A stretch of 23,464 nt of DNA from NCBI GenBank assembly GCA_031404015.1, contig JANNGT010000193.1:1-23464 (forward strand), read 5' to 3'. The notes beneath the pieces were generated by a model. That model saw only the letters and a program-made list of their open reading frames with translations, ran no database searches and was not told the origin of the DNA. Source of the DNA: RPQJ01 sp031404015 (GTDB taxonomy: Bacteria > Pseudomonadota > Gammaproteobacteria > Steroidobacterales > Steroidobacteraceae). Shown piece after piece: positions 1-7,833 of this stretch. Position numbers and translations under genes: made by a program. Numbering within the stretch: position 1 is the first letter of the stretch; each line of letters starts with the position of its first letter.

Positions 1-1
1 C

Positions 2-946
2 CGCATGCCGATGCCGGCCGTGACCGAGACGCTCGTGGCCGCCGCAACGGCAGCCGACATCCTCGTGCAACGCGGCTACTTCGAGGCGATCACGTACAGC
101 TTCATCGAGCCGCGCCTGCAGGCGCTTTTCGCGCCTGGCGAGCCAAGCCTCACGCTGCGCAATCCCATTTCCGCGGAACTCGCGACGATGCGTGCATCGC
201 TCTGGCCGGGCCTCGCCACCGCGTTGGCCGCGAACCAGCGACGTCAGCAGCCGCGCGTGCGATTGTTCGAGGTGGGCCGCAAGTTCGTGGTCGCCCAAGC
301 CGATAACGCATTGCGGGAAGTGCCCGTCGTCGCCGGCATCGCGGCGGGCGCGGCGCTGCCGGAACAGTGGGGCATCGCCAAAGCGGCGGTGGACTTCTTC
401 GACGTGCGCGGAGACATCGAAGCGTTGCTGCGTGCCACGGGCGCGCTCGGCGACTTCCGCTTTGTCCCGGGCCAGCATCTCGCCTTGCACCCGGGCCAGA
501 CTGCCGCAATCGTGCGAGGCAATGTGCCTGTGGGCTGGATTGGACGCCTTCACCCGGAAGTAGAGCGTGCGCTCGAGTTGACATATTCCGGCGTCGTCTT
601 CGAGCTGGAAATCGAGGCTGGCCTTGCCGCGGCGGTCCCGCAGTTCGGCGAAGTGTCGCGCTTTCCTGCAGTGCGCCGCGATTTGGCCGTGGTGGTAGAG
701 GAGGGCGTGCCGGTGCAGCAACTGCTCGACTGCGTTCGGGAAGCAGCTGGCGCAGTGCTCCGCGACACGACCGTGTTCGATGTCTACCGCGGCGCAGGCA
801 TCGAAACAGGTCGCAAGAGTGTGGCGATAGGCTTGAATTTGCAGGACGTTTCGCGCACCCTTACCGACGATGAAACGGATGCCATCGTGGCTCGGGTTGT
901 TTCCGACCTGGAGCGGGAGTGCTCCGCCACGATACGAGACCGATAA
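2..946 (+). CDS. pheT: Phenylalanine--tRNA ligase beta subunit, C-terminal part (5' end outside window)
   Basis: The beta subunit of the heterotetrameric cytosolic enzyme that charges tRNA-Phe. The reading frame is open to the window edge, so this is the last ~314 residues of a protein that is usually ~790 aa. The visible part begins in the catalytic-like B6/B7 core (GYFEAITYSFIEP, then NPISAELATMRASLWPGL). It ends with the FDX-ACB anticodon-binding domain (about residues 215-313, FPAVRRDLAVVVEEGVP, then VFDVYRG and KSVAIGLNLQ), a typical PheT C-terminus. ihfA follows after 7 bp, the usual pheST-ihfA order of gammaproteobacteria, which suggests co-transcription. The ATG at position 5 is internal and not a start. 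Confidence 0.96.
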   Translation, partial: RMPMPAVTETLVAAATAADILVQRGYFEAITYSFIEPRLQALFAPGEPSLTLRNPISAELATMRASLWPGLATALAANQRRQQPRVRLFEVGRKFVVAQADNALREVPVVAGIAAGAALPEQWGIAKAAVDFFDVRGDIEALLRATGALGDFRFVPGQHLALHPGQTAAIVRGNVPVGWIGRLHPEVERALELTYSGVVFELEIEAGLAAAVPQFGEVSRFPAVRRDLAVVVEEGVPVQQLLDCVREAAGAVLRDTTVFDVYRGAGIETGRKSVAIGLNLQDVSRTLTDDETDAIVARVVSDLERECSATIRDR

Positions 947-953
947 GACAAAA

Positions 954-1253
954 ATGGCATTGACCAAGGCGGAAATCGCAGAAGCCCTTTTCGACCAGCT
1001 CGGCCTCAACAAGCGTGAGGCCCGCGAGCTCGTCGACCTGTTCTTCGAAGAGTTGCGGATGGCACTCGCGCAGGGCGAGCAGGTCAAGCTCTCCGGTTTC
1101 GGCAACTTCGACCTGCGCAGCAAGAACCAGCGGCCCGGTCGCAACCCGAAGACCGGCGAAGAAATCCCGATCAGCGCGCGTCGCGTCGTGACTTTCCGTC
1201 CCGGCCAGAAACTGAAGGCGCGAGTGGAAGCGTATGCTGGAACCCAGCAATAA
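954..1253 (+). CDS. ihfA: Integration host factor subunit alpha
   Basis: A nucleoid protein that pairs with IHF-beta to bend DNA sharply in recombination, replication and transcription. The 99-aa product has the usual family length and begins MALTKAEIAEALFDQLGL. The DNA-binding beta-arm is present (GFGNFDLRSKNQRPGRNPKTGE), with the intercalating proline at residue 65 as in E. coli IHF-alpha. The frame is open further upstream, to 870, but that would overlap pheT. The ATG at 954, just after the pheT stop, gives the canonical N-terminus. The last 20 bp overlap the start of the MerR gene, which indicates translational coupling. Confidence 0.97.
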   Translation: MALTKAEIAEALFDQLGLNKREARELVDLFFEELRMALAQGEQVKLSGFGNFDLRSKNQRPGRNPKTGEEIPISARRVVTFRPGQKLKARVEAYAGTQQ

Positions 1254-1590
1254 CGACGAACTCCCGGTGATCCCGGGCAAGCGCTATTTCACCATCGGTG
1301 AAGTCAGCGAACTGTGCGGCGTCAAGCCGCACGTGCTGCGTTACTGGGAACAGGAATTTCCCCAGCTCAAGCCGGTCAAGCGTCGCGGTAACCGGCGCTA
1401 TTACCAGCGCCAGGACGTGCTGGTCATTCGCCAGATTCGCGCCCTGCTGTACGACCAGGGATTCACTATCGGCGGTGCCCGCAATCGCCTCGAAGGCGAG
1501 GAAGCGCGCGAAGACGTGACGCAGACGCACCAGCTCGCGCGACAGCTGCGCGTCGAGCTCGAAGAACTGATCAAAATCCTGCGACGCTGA
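1234..1590 (+). CDS. MerR-family transcriptional regulator
   Basis: A 118-aa DNA-binding protein. The winged helix-turn-helix of the MerR family covers about residues 17-85: YFTIGEVSELCGVKPHVLRYWEQEF, then the wing RRGNRRYYQRQDV. A short helical tail (QLARQLRVELEELIKILRR) probably forms the antiparallel dimer coiled coil. There is no cysteine-rich effector loop, so it is not a metal sensor of the MerR/ZntR type. The gene starts inside ihfA (20-bp overlap). An ihfA-linked MerR gene is a conserved pair in Pseudomonas and Xanthomonas relatives. The target and inducer are unknown. Confidence 0.93.
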   Translation: MLEPSNNDELPVIPGKRYFTIGEVSELCGVKPHVLRYWEQEFPQLKPVKRRGNRRYYQRQDVLVIRQIRALLYDQGFTIGGARNRLEGEEAREDVTQTHQLARQLRVELEELIKILRR

Positions 1591-1600
1591 GCAATTCGGC

Positions 1601-1617
1601 TATAATCCGCGCCCGGT
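1601..1617 (+). promoter_or_regulatory. -10 element and GC-rich discriminator of tRNA-Pro
   Basis: A perfect TATAAT lies at 1601-1606, 11 bp before the mature tRNA. It is followed by a GC-only stretch (CCGCGCCCGG), the sort of discriminator associated with stringent control of stable RNA promoters. No good -35 box is seen at 16-18 bp upstream, inside the end of the MerR gene. The position makes it the natural tRNA promoter. Confidence 0.6.
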
Positions 1618-1694
1618 CGGAGCGTGGCGCAGTCTGGTAGCGCACTTGCATGGGGTGCAAGGGGTCGGAGGTTCGAATCCTCTCGCTCCGACCA
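1618..1694 (+). tRNA. tRNA-Pro (anticodon GGG)
   Basis: A 77-nt cloverleaf. The acceptor stem is CGGAGCG with CGCTCCG, followed by A and an encoded CCA. The D arm holds AGTCTGGTAGCGC. The anticodon stem is CTTGC/GCAAG, with loop ATGGGGT giving anticodon GGG and the G37 expected for tRNA-Pro. The T loop is GTTCGAATC. It reads proline codons CCC/CCU. Its place next to ihfA-merR matches related genomes. tRNA-Pro genes are common integration sites, but no duplicated tRNA 3' end or integrase is present here. Confidence 0.96.
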
Positions 1695-1739
1695 ATTCAA
1701 CTTTCCTCGCCGCCGGTCGGCACGCCCCCATTTCGAGCC

Positions 1740-2732
1740 ATGGACAACCAGCAAACCAGATCGATCCTGACGGTGGCCCTGATGGCTGCGTTTGCAGACG
1801 GGCTCAAGGACGAACGCGAGCGCGAAACCATCCGGCAATTGGCCGACGCGCTCGGCGCGGAAGCAAGCTTGGACCTGCCTGCGTGGTACCGGGATGTGCT
1901 GTTGTCCAAGCCGGACCTCGCTGAGGTCGTAAAACCGCTCGATTCGCCCGGGCTGCGCCAGTACGCGTACGAAATGGCTGTGGGTGTCGTCAATGCGGAC
2001 GGCTCGCAGAACGCTGCAGAAGCCGCTTTCCTTGCGCGTTTGTCCGCTGCACTCGGGCTCGAGGCCAGAGCGGCGGAGGCAACGGCCCGAGAGGCCAGCG
2101 AATTAGCCGCGGCCGGCGCTGTCACGTCTGCAGCGCCAGCAACGGCTATTCCCGCCGTTCCCGTCGCTCCCGTAGCGGCCGCCGCAGCGGGCACGGTGTT
2201 GGGCAAGGCCACGCTGTCGGATGCCGAGCTGGACAAGACCATCCTCACGGCCTCGATCACCAATGCCGCACTCGAGCTGCTGCCTGAATCGATCGCGACG
2301 ATGGCGATCATTCCACTGCAGATGCGTCTCGTGTACCGCATCGGCAAGGCATATGGGTATGAGATGGACACATCGCATGCCAAGGATTTCATCGCGACGC
2401 TCGGGGTGGGCCTGACGTCGCAGTATGTCGAGCAGTTCGGTCGCAAGCTGCTGGGTGGTCTGCTGGGCGGCCTCGGCGGCGGCATCGGTCGCTCCGTCGG
2501 CCGGCAGGCCGTGAGTTCCGGCCTGGCGTTCGCCACGACGTTTGCAATCGGTCGCGTCGCGCAGCGCTATTACGCGGGCGGGCGCACGCTCGATGCTGCG
2601 GCGCTCAAGCAAACCTTCACGGGGCTCCTGGCCGAGGCCCGTGGCATGGCCCCGCAGTATCAGTCGCAAATCGAGCAGGCCGCGAGAACGATCGACACGC
2701 GCAACCTCGTGTCGCTGGTGCGACAGGCCTGA
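1740..2732 (+). CDS. TerB-like / DUF697-like two-domain protein, function unknown
   Basis: A 330-aa protein. Residues ~5-115 resemble TerB: two acidic half-motifs, MAAFADGLKDERERE and VVNADGSQNAAEAAFLARL, each in a helical context, as in tellurite-resistance TerB domains that bind divalent metal. An Ala-rich linker (~120-165) follows. The C-terminal ~150 residues are hydrophobic and glycine-rich (LLGGLLGGLGGGIGRSVGRQ, then ATTFAIGRVAQRYY), resembling the DUF697/YcjF membrane-associated domain. I infer a membrane-linked stress or envelope protein. The frame is open upstream into the tRNA; the ATG at 1740 is the first sensible start, 45 bp after it. The gene is convergent with the next one, with only a 9-bp gap. 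The family calls are from memory. Confidence 0.75.
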   Translation: MDNQQTRSILTVALMAAFADGLKDERERETIRQLADALGAEASLDLPAWYRDVLLSKPDLAEVVKPLDSPGLRQYAYEMAVGVVNADGSQNAAEAAFLARLSAALGLEARAAEATAREASELAAAGAVTSAAPATAIPAVPVAPVAAAAAGTVLGKATLSDAELDKTILTASITNAALELLPESIATMAIIPLQMRLVYRIGKAYGYEMDTSHAKDFIATLGVGLTSQYVEQFGRKLLGGLLGGLGGGIGRSVGRQAVSSGLAFATTFAIGRVAQRYYAGGRTLDAAALKQTFTGLLAEARGMAPQYQSQIEQAARTIDTRNLVSLVRQA

Positions 2733-2741
2733 AGCTGCGCC

Positions 2742-3416
2742 TCAGGAGTGCGTGATCGCAGCGTATCGATCGGCGCGCTCGAGATGCGGGACGGTATTGA
2801 ATGACACGAGCCGCGCCGCTTTCCCGGTTGGTCGAATCACCTCGGTCACACTCGTGTTCCGCGTCTGCAGGTTCAACTGGATCGCCGACTCCGCGGGCGC
2901 CTGCAGCACCTCGGCCACGTAGCGGCCGATTACGCCACCCGATGTAACGACGAGCACGTTGGCGTCTCGCTGCAGCCCGTCGCACGCGGCCGCGATGCCT
3001 GCCTGGATGCGCGCGCCGAATTCATTCCACGTTTCACCACCCGCGAGCGCCTCGGAGCGCTGCGACCACTGCTGCATCGCGCTGCGGATCGCAGCGAAGT
3101 ACTTGCGACGGTCGCCGGTCATCCTCGCCGTCTGCAGCTGCTCGCGTTCGAACTGCTGCAGCAGGGAGAGGGGGTCATACTCGTTGAAGCGCGCGTCCTG
3201 CACGAAATGGGGTGAGCCGCTGAACGTGCGCAACAGCAGGTCGCAGGTGGCGACCTGGCGCTGCAGCGTGCCGGCGAGGACGCGTTCGAAGTGCAGGGCA
3301 CGGGCCAGGAAATGCTCTCCGAGCCAGCTCGACTGACGTTCGCCCAGGGCCGTGATGGAGTCGTAATTGCCAGCGAAGTCGGGCTGGCCATGGCGTACGA
3401 GATAGAGATAAGGCAT
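2742..3416 (-). CDS. Histidine phosphatase family protein with second catalytic His replaced
   Basis: A 224-aa protein of the phosphoglycerate-mutase-like superfamily. The phosphoacceptor motif LVRHG sits at the N-terminus (R8-H9-G10). A second arginine is in GTLQRQ (R53), and a possible acid lies in FNEYD (E79). The C-terminal motif, normally V(S/T)HGG, reads VVTSGGVIG with Ser159 where the second catalytic histidine belongs. The enzyme may therefore be a slow or specialised phosphatase, or a non-catalytic relative. No signal peptide is evident, so it is probably cytoplasmic. The substrate is unknown. It is transcribed leftward from the structured gap at 3417-3779. Confidence 0.88.
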   Translation of the reverse strand: MPYLYLVRHGQPDFAGNYDSITALGERQSSWLGEHFLARALHFERVLAGTLQRQVATCDLLLRTFSGSPHFVQDARFNEYDPLSLLQQFEREQLQTARMTGDRRKYFAAIRSAMQQWSQRSEALAGGETWNEFGARIQAGIAAACDGLQRDANVLVVTSGGVIGRYVAEVLQAPAESAIQLNLQTRNTSVTEVIRPTGKAARLVSFNTVPHLERADRYAAITHS

Positions 3417-3673
3417 AAGCCACGCAGTCTACCTTGGGGTGCATGTCGCGGTCGTCGACCCGGGGGTGGGCGGCACCCGCAGGATCGCGCTGGTGGAGGG
3501 CGGAGGCCACAACGAGCTCTGCTGGGGGCTTGGCGATGGGTCGGGGGGATCCGGTGACAGTCATACCCGGTGGGGGCTGACGCCCCGGTAGCCCGGCAGC
3601 AGGGAACCCGCCCCGGTTCCGTCAGGTCTGACCGGAACGATGGTGCGGCGGCCGCCCCGGTCGTTGCACCGCA
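3417..3673. other. Non-coding gap with several short hairpins
   Basis: I find no convincing gene between the histidine-phosphatase start and the promoter at 3684. Small GC-rich stem-loops cluster here. GGGGC/GCCCC is separated by TGAC near 3573-3587. GGAACC (3603-3608) pairs with GGTTCC (3615-3620). The arm from 3616 can instead pair with CTGACCGGAAC, ending at 3638, so two hairpins compete for the same bases. I compared it with RNase P RNA, SRP RNA and cobalamin riboswitches from memory and found no adequate match. It may be a 5' leader of the leftward gene. Confidence 0.35.
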
Positions 3674-3711
3674 ACACGGATGGTTGAGATGCAAGGCGAT
3701 CCGTGTATAGT
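3674..3711 (+). promoter_or_regulatory. Sigma-70-type promoter with embedded inverted repeat
   Basis: TTGAGA (3684-3689), a 16-bp spacer and TATAGT (3706-3711) match the sigma-70 consensus at 5 of 6 bases in each box. This predicts a start near 3718 and a ~60-nt leader before the gene at 3780. An 8-bp inverted repeat, ACACGGAT (3674-3681) and ATCCGTGT (3699-3706), brackets the -35 box and touches the -10 box, as an operator would. The binding protein is unknown. Confidence 0.6.
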
Positions 3712-3779
3712 TCGCAGCCTTGTGCGCACTGTATGGGCGGCAGCGCATTGATAAATCAGGACTTTCTCGGGGCCGTGCA

Positions 3780-3989
3780 ATGGAACGAGATGAGGAACAT
3801 TTCGACTTGGACGAAGAGTTTGTAGCTGGAGCTGAGGAAGAGGATTACGACCGCTTCATCGACCGCGTCGATCGGCGGAAGCAGGCGGCTGCCGTAAAAA
3901 AGGGTAAGGCGGCCTGGAGCAAGCTCGAAGACGTGCTCGCAGAAAAACGCCTGCAGAAAGAACTCAAGGACTTCTACGAAGACAAGTAG
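3780..3989 (+). CDS. Small acidic protein, PA3496-like family
   Basis: A 69-aa, highly charged protein. The N-terminal half is very acidic (MERDEEHFDLDEEFVAGAEEEDYD). The C-terminal half is basic-helical and ends KLEDVLAEKRLQKELKDFYEDK. The ending LEDxxxEKRLxKEL resembles the short PA3496-family proteins annotated as putative envelope-integrity factors; this is a recollection and the function is not established. No signal peptide or membrane segment is present. The frame extends upstream to 3720, but the promoter at 3684-3711 favours the ATG at 3780. Confidence 0.72.
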   Translation: MERDEEHFDLDEEFVAGAEEEDYDRFIDRVDRRKQAAAVKKGKAAWSKLEDVLAEKRLQKELKDFYEDK

Positions 3990-4082
3990 TCCGTCCGTAC
4001 TGCACGGGCCCCCGCTCCTGACTCGGGGAGCCAGTAAAAACCAAAGCAACGCCACTGAGCGCTGCGCCGGGGTCCGCTCTCA

Positions 4083-6671
4083 ATGACCAGCCACACTGAA
4101 TCGAACTGGGTCGTCCTCAAGTTTGGCGGCAGCAGCGTTTCGAGCGTCAGCAACTGGAAAAACATCGCCGGCGTCGTCAAGGCGCGTCTGCTCGAAGGCC
4201 TCCATCCCGTCATCGTGCATTCGGCGCTTTCCGGCATCACGGATCGCCTCGAGCAATTGCTCGCCACGGCGCTGGCCGGCGAGTGGGGCCCGGTCATGGA
4301 CCAGATCGAGCGTCGTCACCTCGACCTCGCGCGCGATCTCGGCGTCCACATCGAAGCTGAACTCGACCATCACTTCACCGACCTGCGGCGCAGCGCCGAA
4401 GGTATTCACCTGATCGGCGAAGTCAGCGATCGCCTGCGGGCCCGCGTAATGGCGCACGGCGAACTCATGGCCACGCGGATCGGCGCGGCGTTCCTGCAGT
4501 CGGAGGGTATCGACGCGCAATGGCTCGATGCACGGACTCTGCTGCACGCAGAAGAGCGCCGTGGCGCCTCGGACCGCGCGAACTATCTCTCGGCCACGTG
4601 CAACTTCGAGCCGGATACCGCCTTCCAGCAACGACTGGCCTCGGGCGGCAACGCGCTCATCACGCAAGGCTTCATTGCCAGCGATGCGCGCGGCGACACG
4701 GTGTTGCTCGGCCGTGGCGGCTCCGATACATCCGGGAGCTATTTCGCCTCGAAGCTGCGAGCCCGCCGCCTCGAGATCTGGACCGACGTGCCTGGCATGT
4801 TCACGTCCAACCCAAAGTCGGTGTCGAACGCGCGCCTGCTCAAGTCGCTTGATTATGACGAGGCGCAGGAGATCGCCAGCAGCGGCGCCAAGGTGCTGCA
4901 CCCCCGCTGCATCCTGCCCGTGAAGCAGTACTCGATCCCTCTGACCGTCCACGCCACGCAGCAGCCCGAGCTCGCAGGCACAGTGGTCACGGCGACGGGC
5001 GGTGACGGCGGTGCGCGAGTCAAGGCCGTGTGCATCAAGAAGGGCATCACGCTGCTCTCGCTCGAGACGCTCGGCATGTGGCACCAGGTGGGCTTCCTTG
5101 CGGACGCCTTTGCAGTGTTCAAGGAACATGGCCTTTCGGTCGACCTCGTCTCGACGTCCGAAACCAGCGTCACCGTTTCGCTCGATCCCGCCGCGAATTC
5201 GCTCGATAGTCGCGCGCTCGAGTCGCTCGTTACGGCTTTGTCGAAGCTGTGCCGTGTGGAAGTGATCGGGCCGTGCGCGGCGGTGAGCCTGGTGGGCCGC
5301 AGCATTCGCGCGACGCTGCACCGGTTGGGAGACGCGCTGGAGCTGTTCGAGGAGCAGCGAATCTACCTCGTGACCCAGGCTGCCAACGACCTCAACATCA
5401 CGTTCGTCGTCGATGAGGAGCAAGGCGATCGGCTCGTGCGCAGATTGCACGACGTCATTGTCTGGAACGCGCCGTCCGATCACGTGCTCGGCCCGACCTG
5501 GGAACAGATTCATGGCCTCGGCCCCGTCAGTCCTGCCGGTGGTCCACCGTGGTGGCAGGATCGCCGCGATGAATTGCAGCGCATCGCGCGCGCGCATGGC
5601 AGTGCCTACGTCTACAGTCGCGCGTCGGCGGAGATGACTGCGCGCCAGTTGCTCGACATCCGCGGCGTTGATCGAATTTTCTATGCGATGAAGGCAAATC
5701 CTCACCCGGAGTTGCTGCGCGTGTTCGCCGCGCTGGGCCTCTCCTTCGAGTGTGTGTCGCAAGGCGAATGCGAACGCGTCATGCAGGTGGTCCCCGGCAT
5801 CGACCCCTCGCGCATCCTGTTCACGCCGAACTTCGCTCCGCGCAGCGAATACGAATGGGCGCTGGCGCAAGGCGTCAACCTGACGATCGACAATATCTAT
5901 GCATTGCGGGAGTGGGGCGAGCTGTTCCGCGGCCGCGACGTCCTCGTGCGCATCGACACCGGCTTTGGCCGCGGGCATCACGACCACGTGCGCACTGCGG
6001 GCGTGCATTCCAAGTTCGGCGTGCCGATGTTCGAGCTCGACGAAGTCGAACGTCTCGTGCAACAGCTCGACGCGCGTGTCGTGGCGCTGCACGCACACAC
6101 GGGCAGCGGTGTGTTCGACGTGCGCAACTGGAAGGAAGTCGGGCTCATGCTCGGCAAGCTGGCGCAGCGCTTCCCGCACGCTCGCGCGATCGACCTCGGC
6201 GGTGGCCTGGGCGTGCCGGAGAAGCCGGGCCAGGTGCCCGTGGACCTTGCGGCGCTGCAAGGCGTCATCGATGAGATCCGGGCGCAGTCGCCGCAGCTCC
6301 AGCTTTGGCTCGAGCCCGGCCGTTTCCTGGTGGCACAGGGCGGCGTGCTTGTGGTCAAAGTCACGCAACTGAAAGGCAAGGGCGCCGTGCAGTACGTCGG
6401 CGTGTCGACGGGCATGAACTCGTTGATCCGGCCCGCGCTGTACGGCAGCCACCACGACATCGTGAACCTGACGCGGTTTGGCGAGCCGGGCACCGAGGTG
6501 TACAACGTGGTTGGGCCGATCTGTGAATCGGCCGACTACCTCGGTCACGAGCGCCTGCTCCCTGTCACCCGTGAAGGCGACGTGCTGCTGATCGCAAACA
6601 CGGGCGCCTATGGGCACGCGATGAGCTCGAATTACAACCTGCGCGAGCCGGCATGCGAGGTGTTCGTGTGA
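4083..6671 (+). CDS. lysAC: Bifunctional aspartate kinase / diaminopimelate decarboxylase
   Basis: An 862-aa fusion that carries out the first step of the aspartate pathway (Asp to aspartyl phosphate) and the last step of lysine synthesis (meso-DAP to lysine, PLP-dependent). Residues ~8-460 are a class III-like aspartokinase: VLKFGGSSVSS (K13), the nucleotide-binding GRGGSDTSG (~210-218), then ACT regulatory domains (~310-460). Residues ~490-862 are LysA: PLP lysine K537 in FYAMKANPHP, the phosphate-binding DLGGGLGVP, EPGRF, and active-site C814 in CESADYLG. This fusion is known from Xanthomonas and Xylella. asd follows after 27 bp, so the two form one operon. The kinase is probably feedback-inhibited through its ACT domains. 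Confidence 0.97.
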   Translation: MTSHTESNWVVLKFGGSSVSSVSNWKNIAGVVKARLLEGLHPVIVHSALSGITDRLEQLLATALAGEWGPVMDQIERRHLDLARDLGVHIEAELDHHFTDLRRSAEGIHLIGEVSDRLRARVMAHGELMATRIGAAFLQSEGIDAQWLDARTLLHAEERRGASDRANYLSATCNFEPDTAFQQRLASGGNALITQGFIASDARGDTVLLGRGGSDTSGSYFASKLRARRLEIWTDVPGMFTSNPKSVSNARLLKSLDYDEAQEIASSGAKVLHPRCILPVKQYSIPLTVHATQQPELAGTVVTATGGDGGARVKAVCIKKGITLLSLETLGMWHQVGFLADAFAVFKEHGLSVDLVSTSETSVTVSLDPAANSLDSRALESLVTALSKLCRVEVIGPCAAVSLVGRSIRATLHRLGDALELFEEQRIYLVTQAANDLNITFVVDEEQGDRLVRRLHDVIVWNAPSDHVLGPTWEQIHGLGPVSPAGGPPWWQDRRDELQRIARAHGSAYVYSRASAEMTARQLLDIRGVDRIFYAMKANPHPELLRVFAALGLSFECVSQGECERVMQVVPGIDPSRILFTPNFAPRSEYEWALAQGVNLTIDNIYALREWGELFRGRDVLVRIDTGFGRGHHDHVRTAGVHSKFGVPMFELDEVERLVQQLDARVVALHAHTGSGVFDVRNWKEVGLMLGKLAQRFPHARAIDLGGGLGVPEKPGQVPVDLAALQGVIDEIRAQSPQLQLWLEPGRFLVAQGGVLVVKVTQLKGKGAVQYVGVSTGMNSLIRPALYGSHHDIVNLTRFGEPGTEVYNVVGPICESADYLGHERLLPVTREGDVLLIANTGAYGHAMSSNYNLREPACEVFV

Positions 6672-6698
6672 ACGCAGCGCGGGCACCGGAGTGACGAA

Positions 6699-7823
6699 GT
6701 GAAGACGGGAATCGTTGGCTGGCGCGGCATGGTGGGGTCGGTGCTCATGGGCCGCATGGCGGCCGAGGGCGACCTCGAGCTCGTCGAACCCGTGTTCTTC
6801 AGCACGTCACAGGCGGGCCGCGCTGCGCCCGAGGTCCAGGGTCGCAAGGCCGGCCCGCTCCGCGACGGCAATGACGTCGCTGCGCTGGCTGAGTGCGACG
6901 TGGTCGTAACCTGCCAGGGCGGTGACTACACCAACGACGTCCATCCGCGCCTGCGTGCAGCGGGCTGGAACGGGTACTGGATCGACGCGGCGTCTGCACT
7001 GCGCATGCAGAGCGACGCGGTCATCATCCTGGATCCAGTCAATCGCAACGTGATCGACGCCGCGCTGGCCGCAGGCTCGCGCGACTATGTCGGCGGCAAC
7101 TGCACGGTGTCGCTGATGATGATGGCGCTCGGCGGCCTGTTCCGCGCCAATCTCATCGAGTGGATCACGTCGATGACCTACCAGGCGGCCTCCGGCGCCG
7201 GCGCGCAGAACATGCGCGAACTCATCGAGCAGATGGGCAGCGTGCACGAGGCTGCGGCCCCCCTGTTGCGCAATCCGGCCAGTGCCATCCTCGATATCGA
7301 TCGCGCAGTTACGGATCGGCTGCGCTCGCCTGGACTGCCGCGGGCAAATTTCGGGACGGCGCTTGCCGGCAACCTGATCCCCTGGATCGACAAGGACATG
7401 GGCAACGGCGTCAGTCGCGAGGAGTGGAAAGGCGGCGCTGAGACCAACAAGATCCTCGGCCGCAATGCGGACACGGCAATTCCCGTCGAAGGCATCTGCG
7501 TGCGCGTCGGCGCGATGCGCTGCCACAGCCAGGCCATGACCATCAAGCTCAAGCGCGACCTGCCGCTCGTGGAAATCGAGCGACTGATCGCCGGGGGCAA
7601 CGACTGGGTGCGGTTGGTGCCCAACACGCGCGAAGCTTCGATCGCCGGCCTCGCGCCGGCCGCAGTGAGTGGCACGCTCGACATCCCGATTGGCCGTCTG
7701 CGCAAGCTGAGCATGGGCGGCGACTACATCACCGCGTTCACGGTCGGTGACCAGTTGTTGTGGGGCGCGGCTGAGCCGATTCGTCGCATGCTGCGCATCC
7801 TGGTCGAGCGGCAGCGGCGTTGA
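6699..7823 (+). CDS. asd: Aspartate-semialdehyde dehydrogenase
   Basis: A 374-aa NADPH-dependent enzyme that reduces aspartyl phosphate, the product of LysAC next door, to the semialdehyde used for lysine, DAP, threonine and methionine. The N-terminal motif GIVGWRGMVGSVLMGRM is typical of the enterobacterial-type Asd. The catalytic cysteine is C135 in GGNCTVSLM, the same number as in E. coli. The catalytic histidine is H276 in RVGAMRCHSQA. The start is GTG at 6699, with a GGAG Shine-Dalgarno sequence at 6688-6691, seven bases away. It is in an apparent operon with lysAC. Confidence 0.97.
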   Translation: MKTGIVGWRGMVGSVLMGRMAAEGDLELVEPVFFSTSQAGRAAPEVQGRKAGPLRDGNDVAALAECDVVVTCQGGDYTNDVHPRLRAAGWNGYWIDAASALRMQSDAVIILDPVNRNVIDAALAAGSRDYVGGNCTVSLMMMALGGLFRANLIEWITSMTYQAASGAGAQNMRELIEQMGSVHEAAAPLLRNPASAILDIDRAVTDRLRSPGLPRANFGTALAGNLIPWIDKDMGNGVSREEWKGGAETNKILGRNADTAIPVEGICVRVGAMRCHSQAMTIKLKRDLPLVEIERLIAGGNDWVRLVPNTREASIAGLAPAAVSGTLDIPIGRLRKLSMGGDYITAFTVGDQLLWGAAEPIRRMLRILVERQRR

Positions 7824-7833
7824 GCGCATTGCC

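Noticed and set aside
1618..1694. tRNA-Pro as the edge of an integrated island
   Set aside because: There is no integrase and no repeated tRNA 3' end, and downstream genes share the composition of the rest of the window.
3417..3673. RNase P RNA, SRP RNA or a cobalamin riboswitch in the gap
   Set aside because: Short resemblances (for example GTCAGGTC...CCGGAA) are broken by insertions, and the conserved cores are absent.
3990..4082. A terminator between the small acidic protein and lysAC
   Set aside because: A CCCCG/CGGGG hairpin is present, but no U-run follows on the plus strand; the A-run downstream would not terminate rightward transcripts.
4080..6686. An 868-codon open frame exactly antisense to lysAC
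   Set aside because: It is Arg/His/Ala-rich with no recognisable domain. It mirrors lysAC, where high GC at codon third positions removes stops on the opposite strand. The sense strand has clear catalytic motifs.
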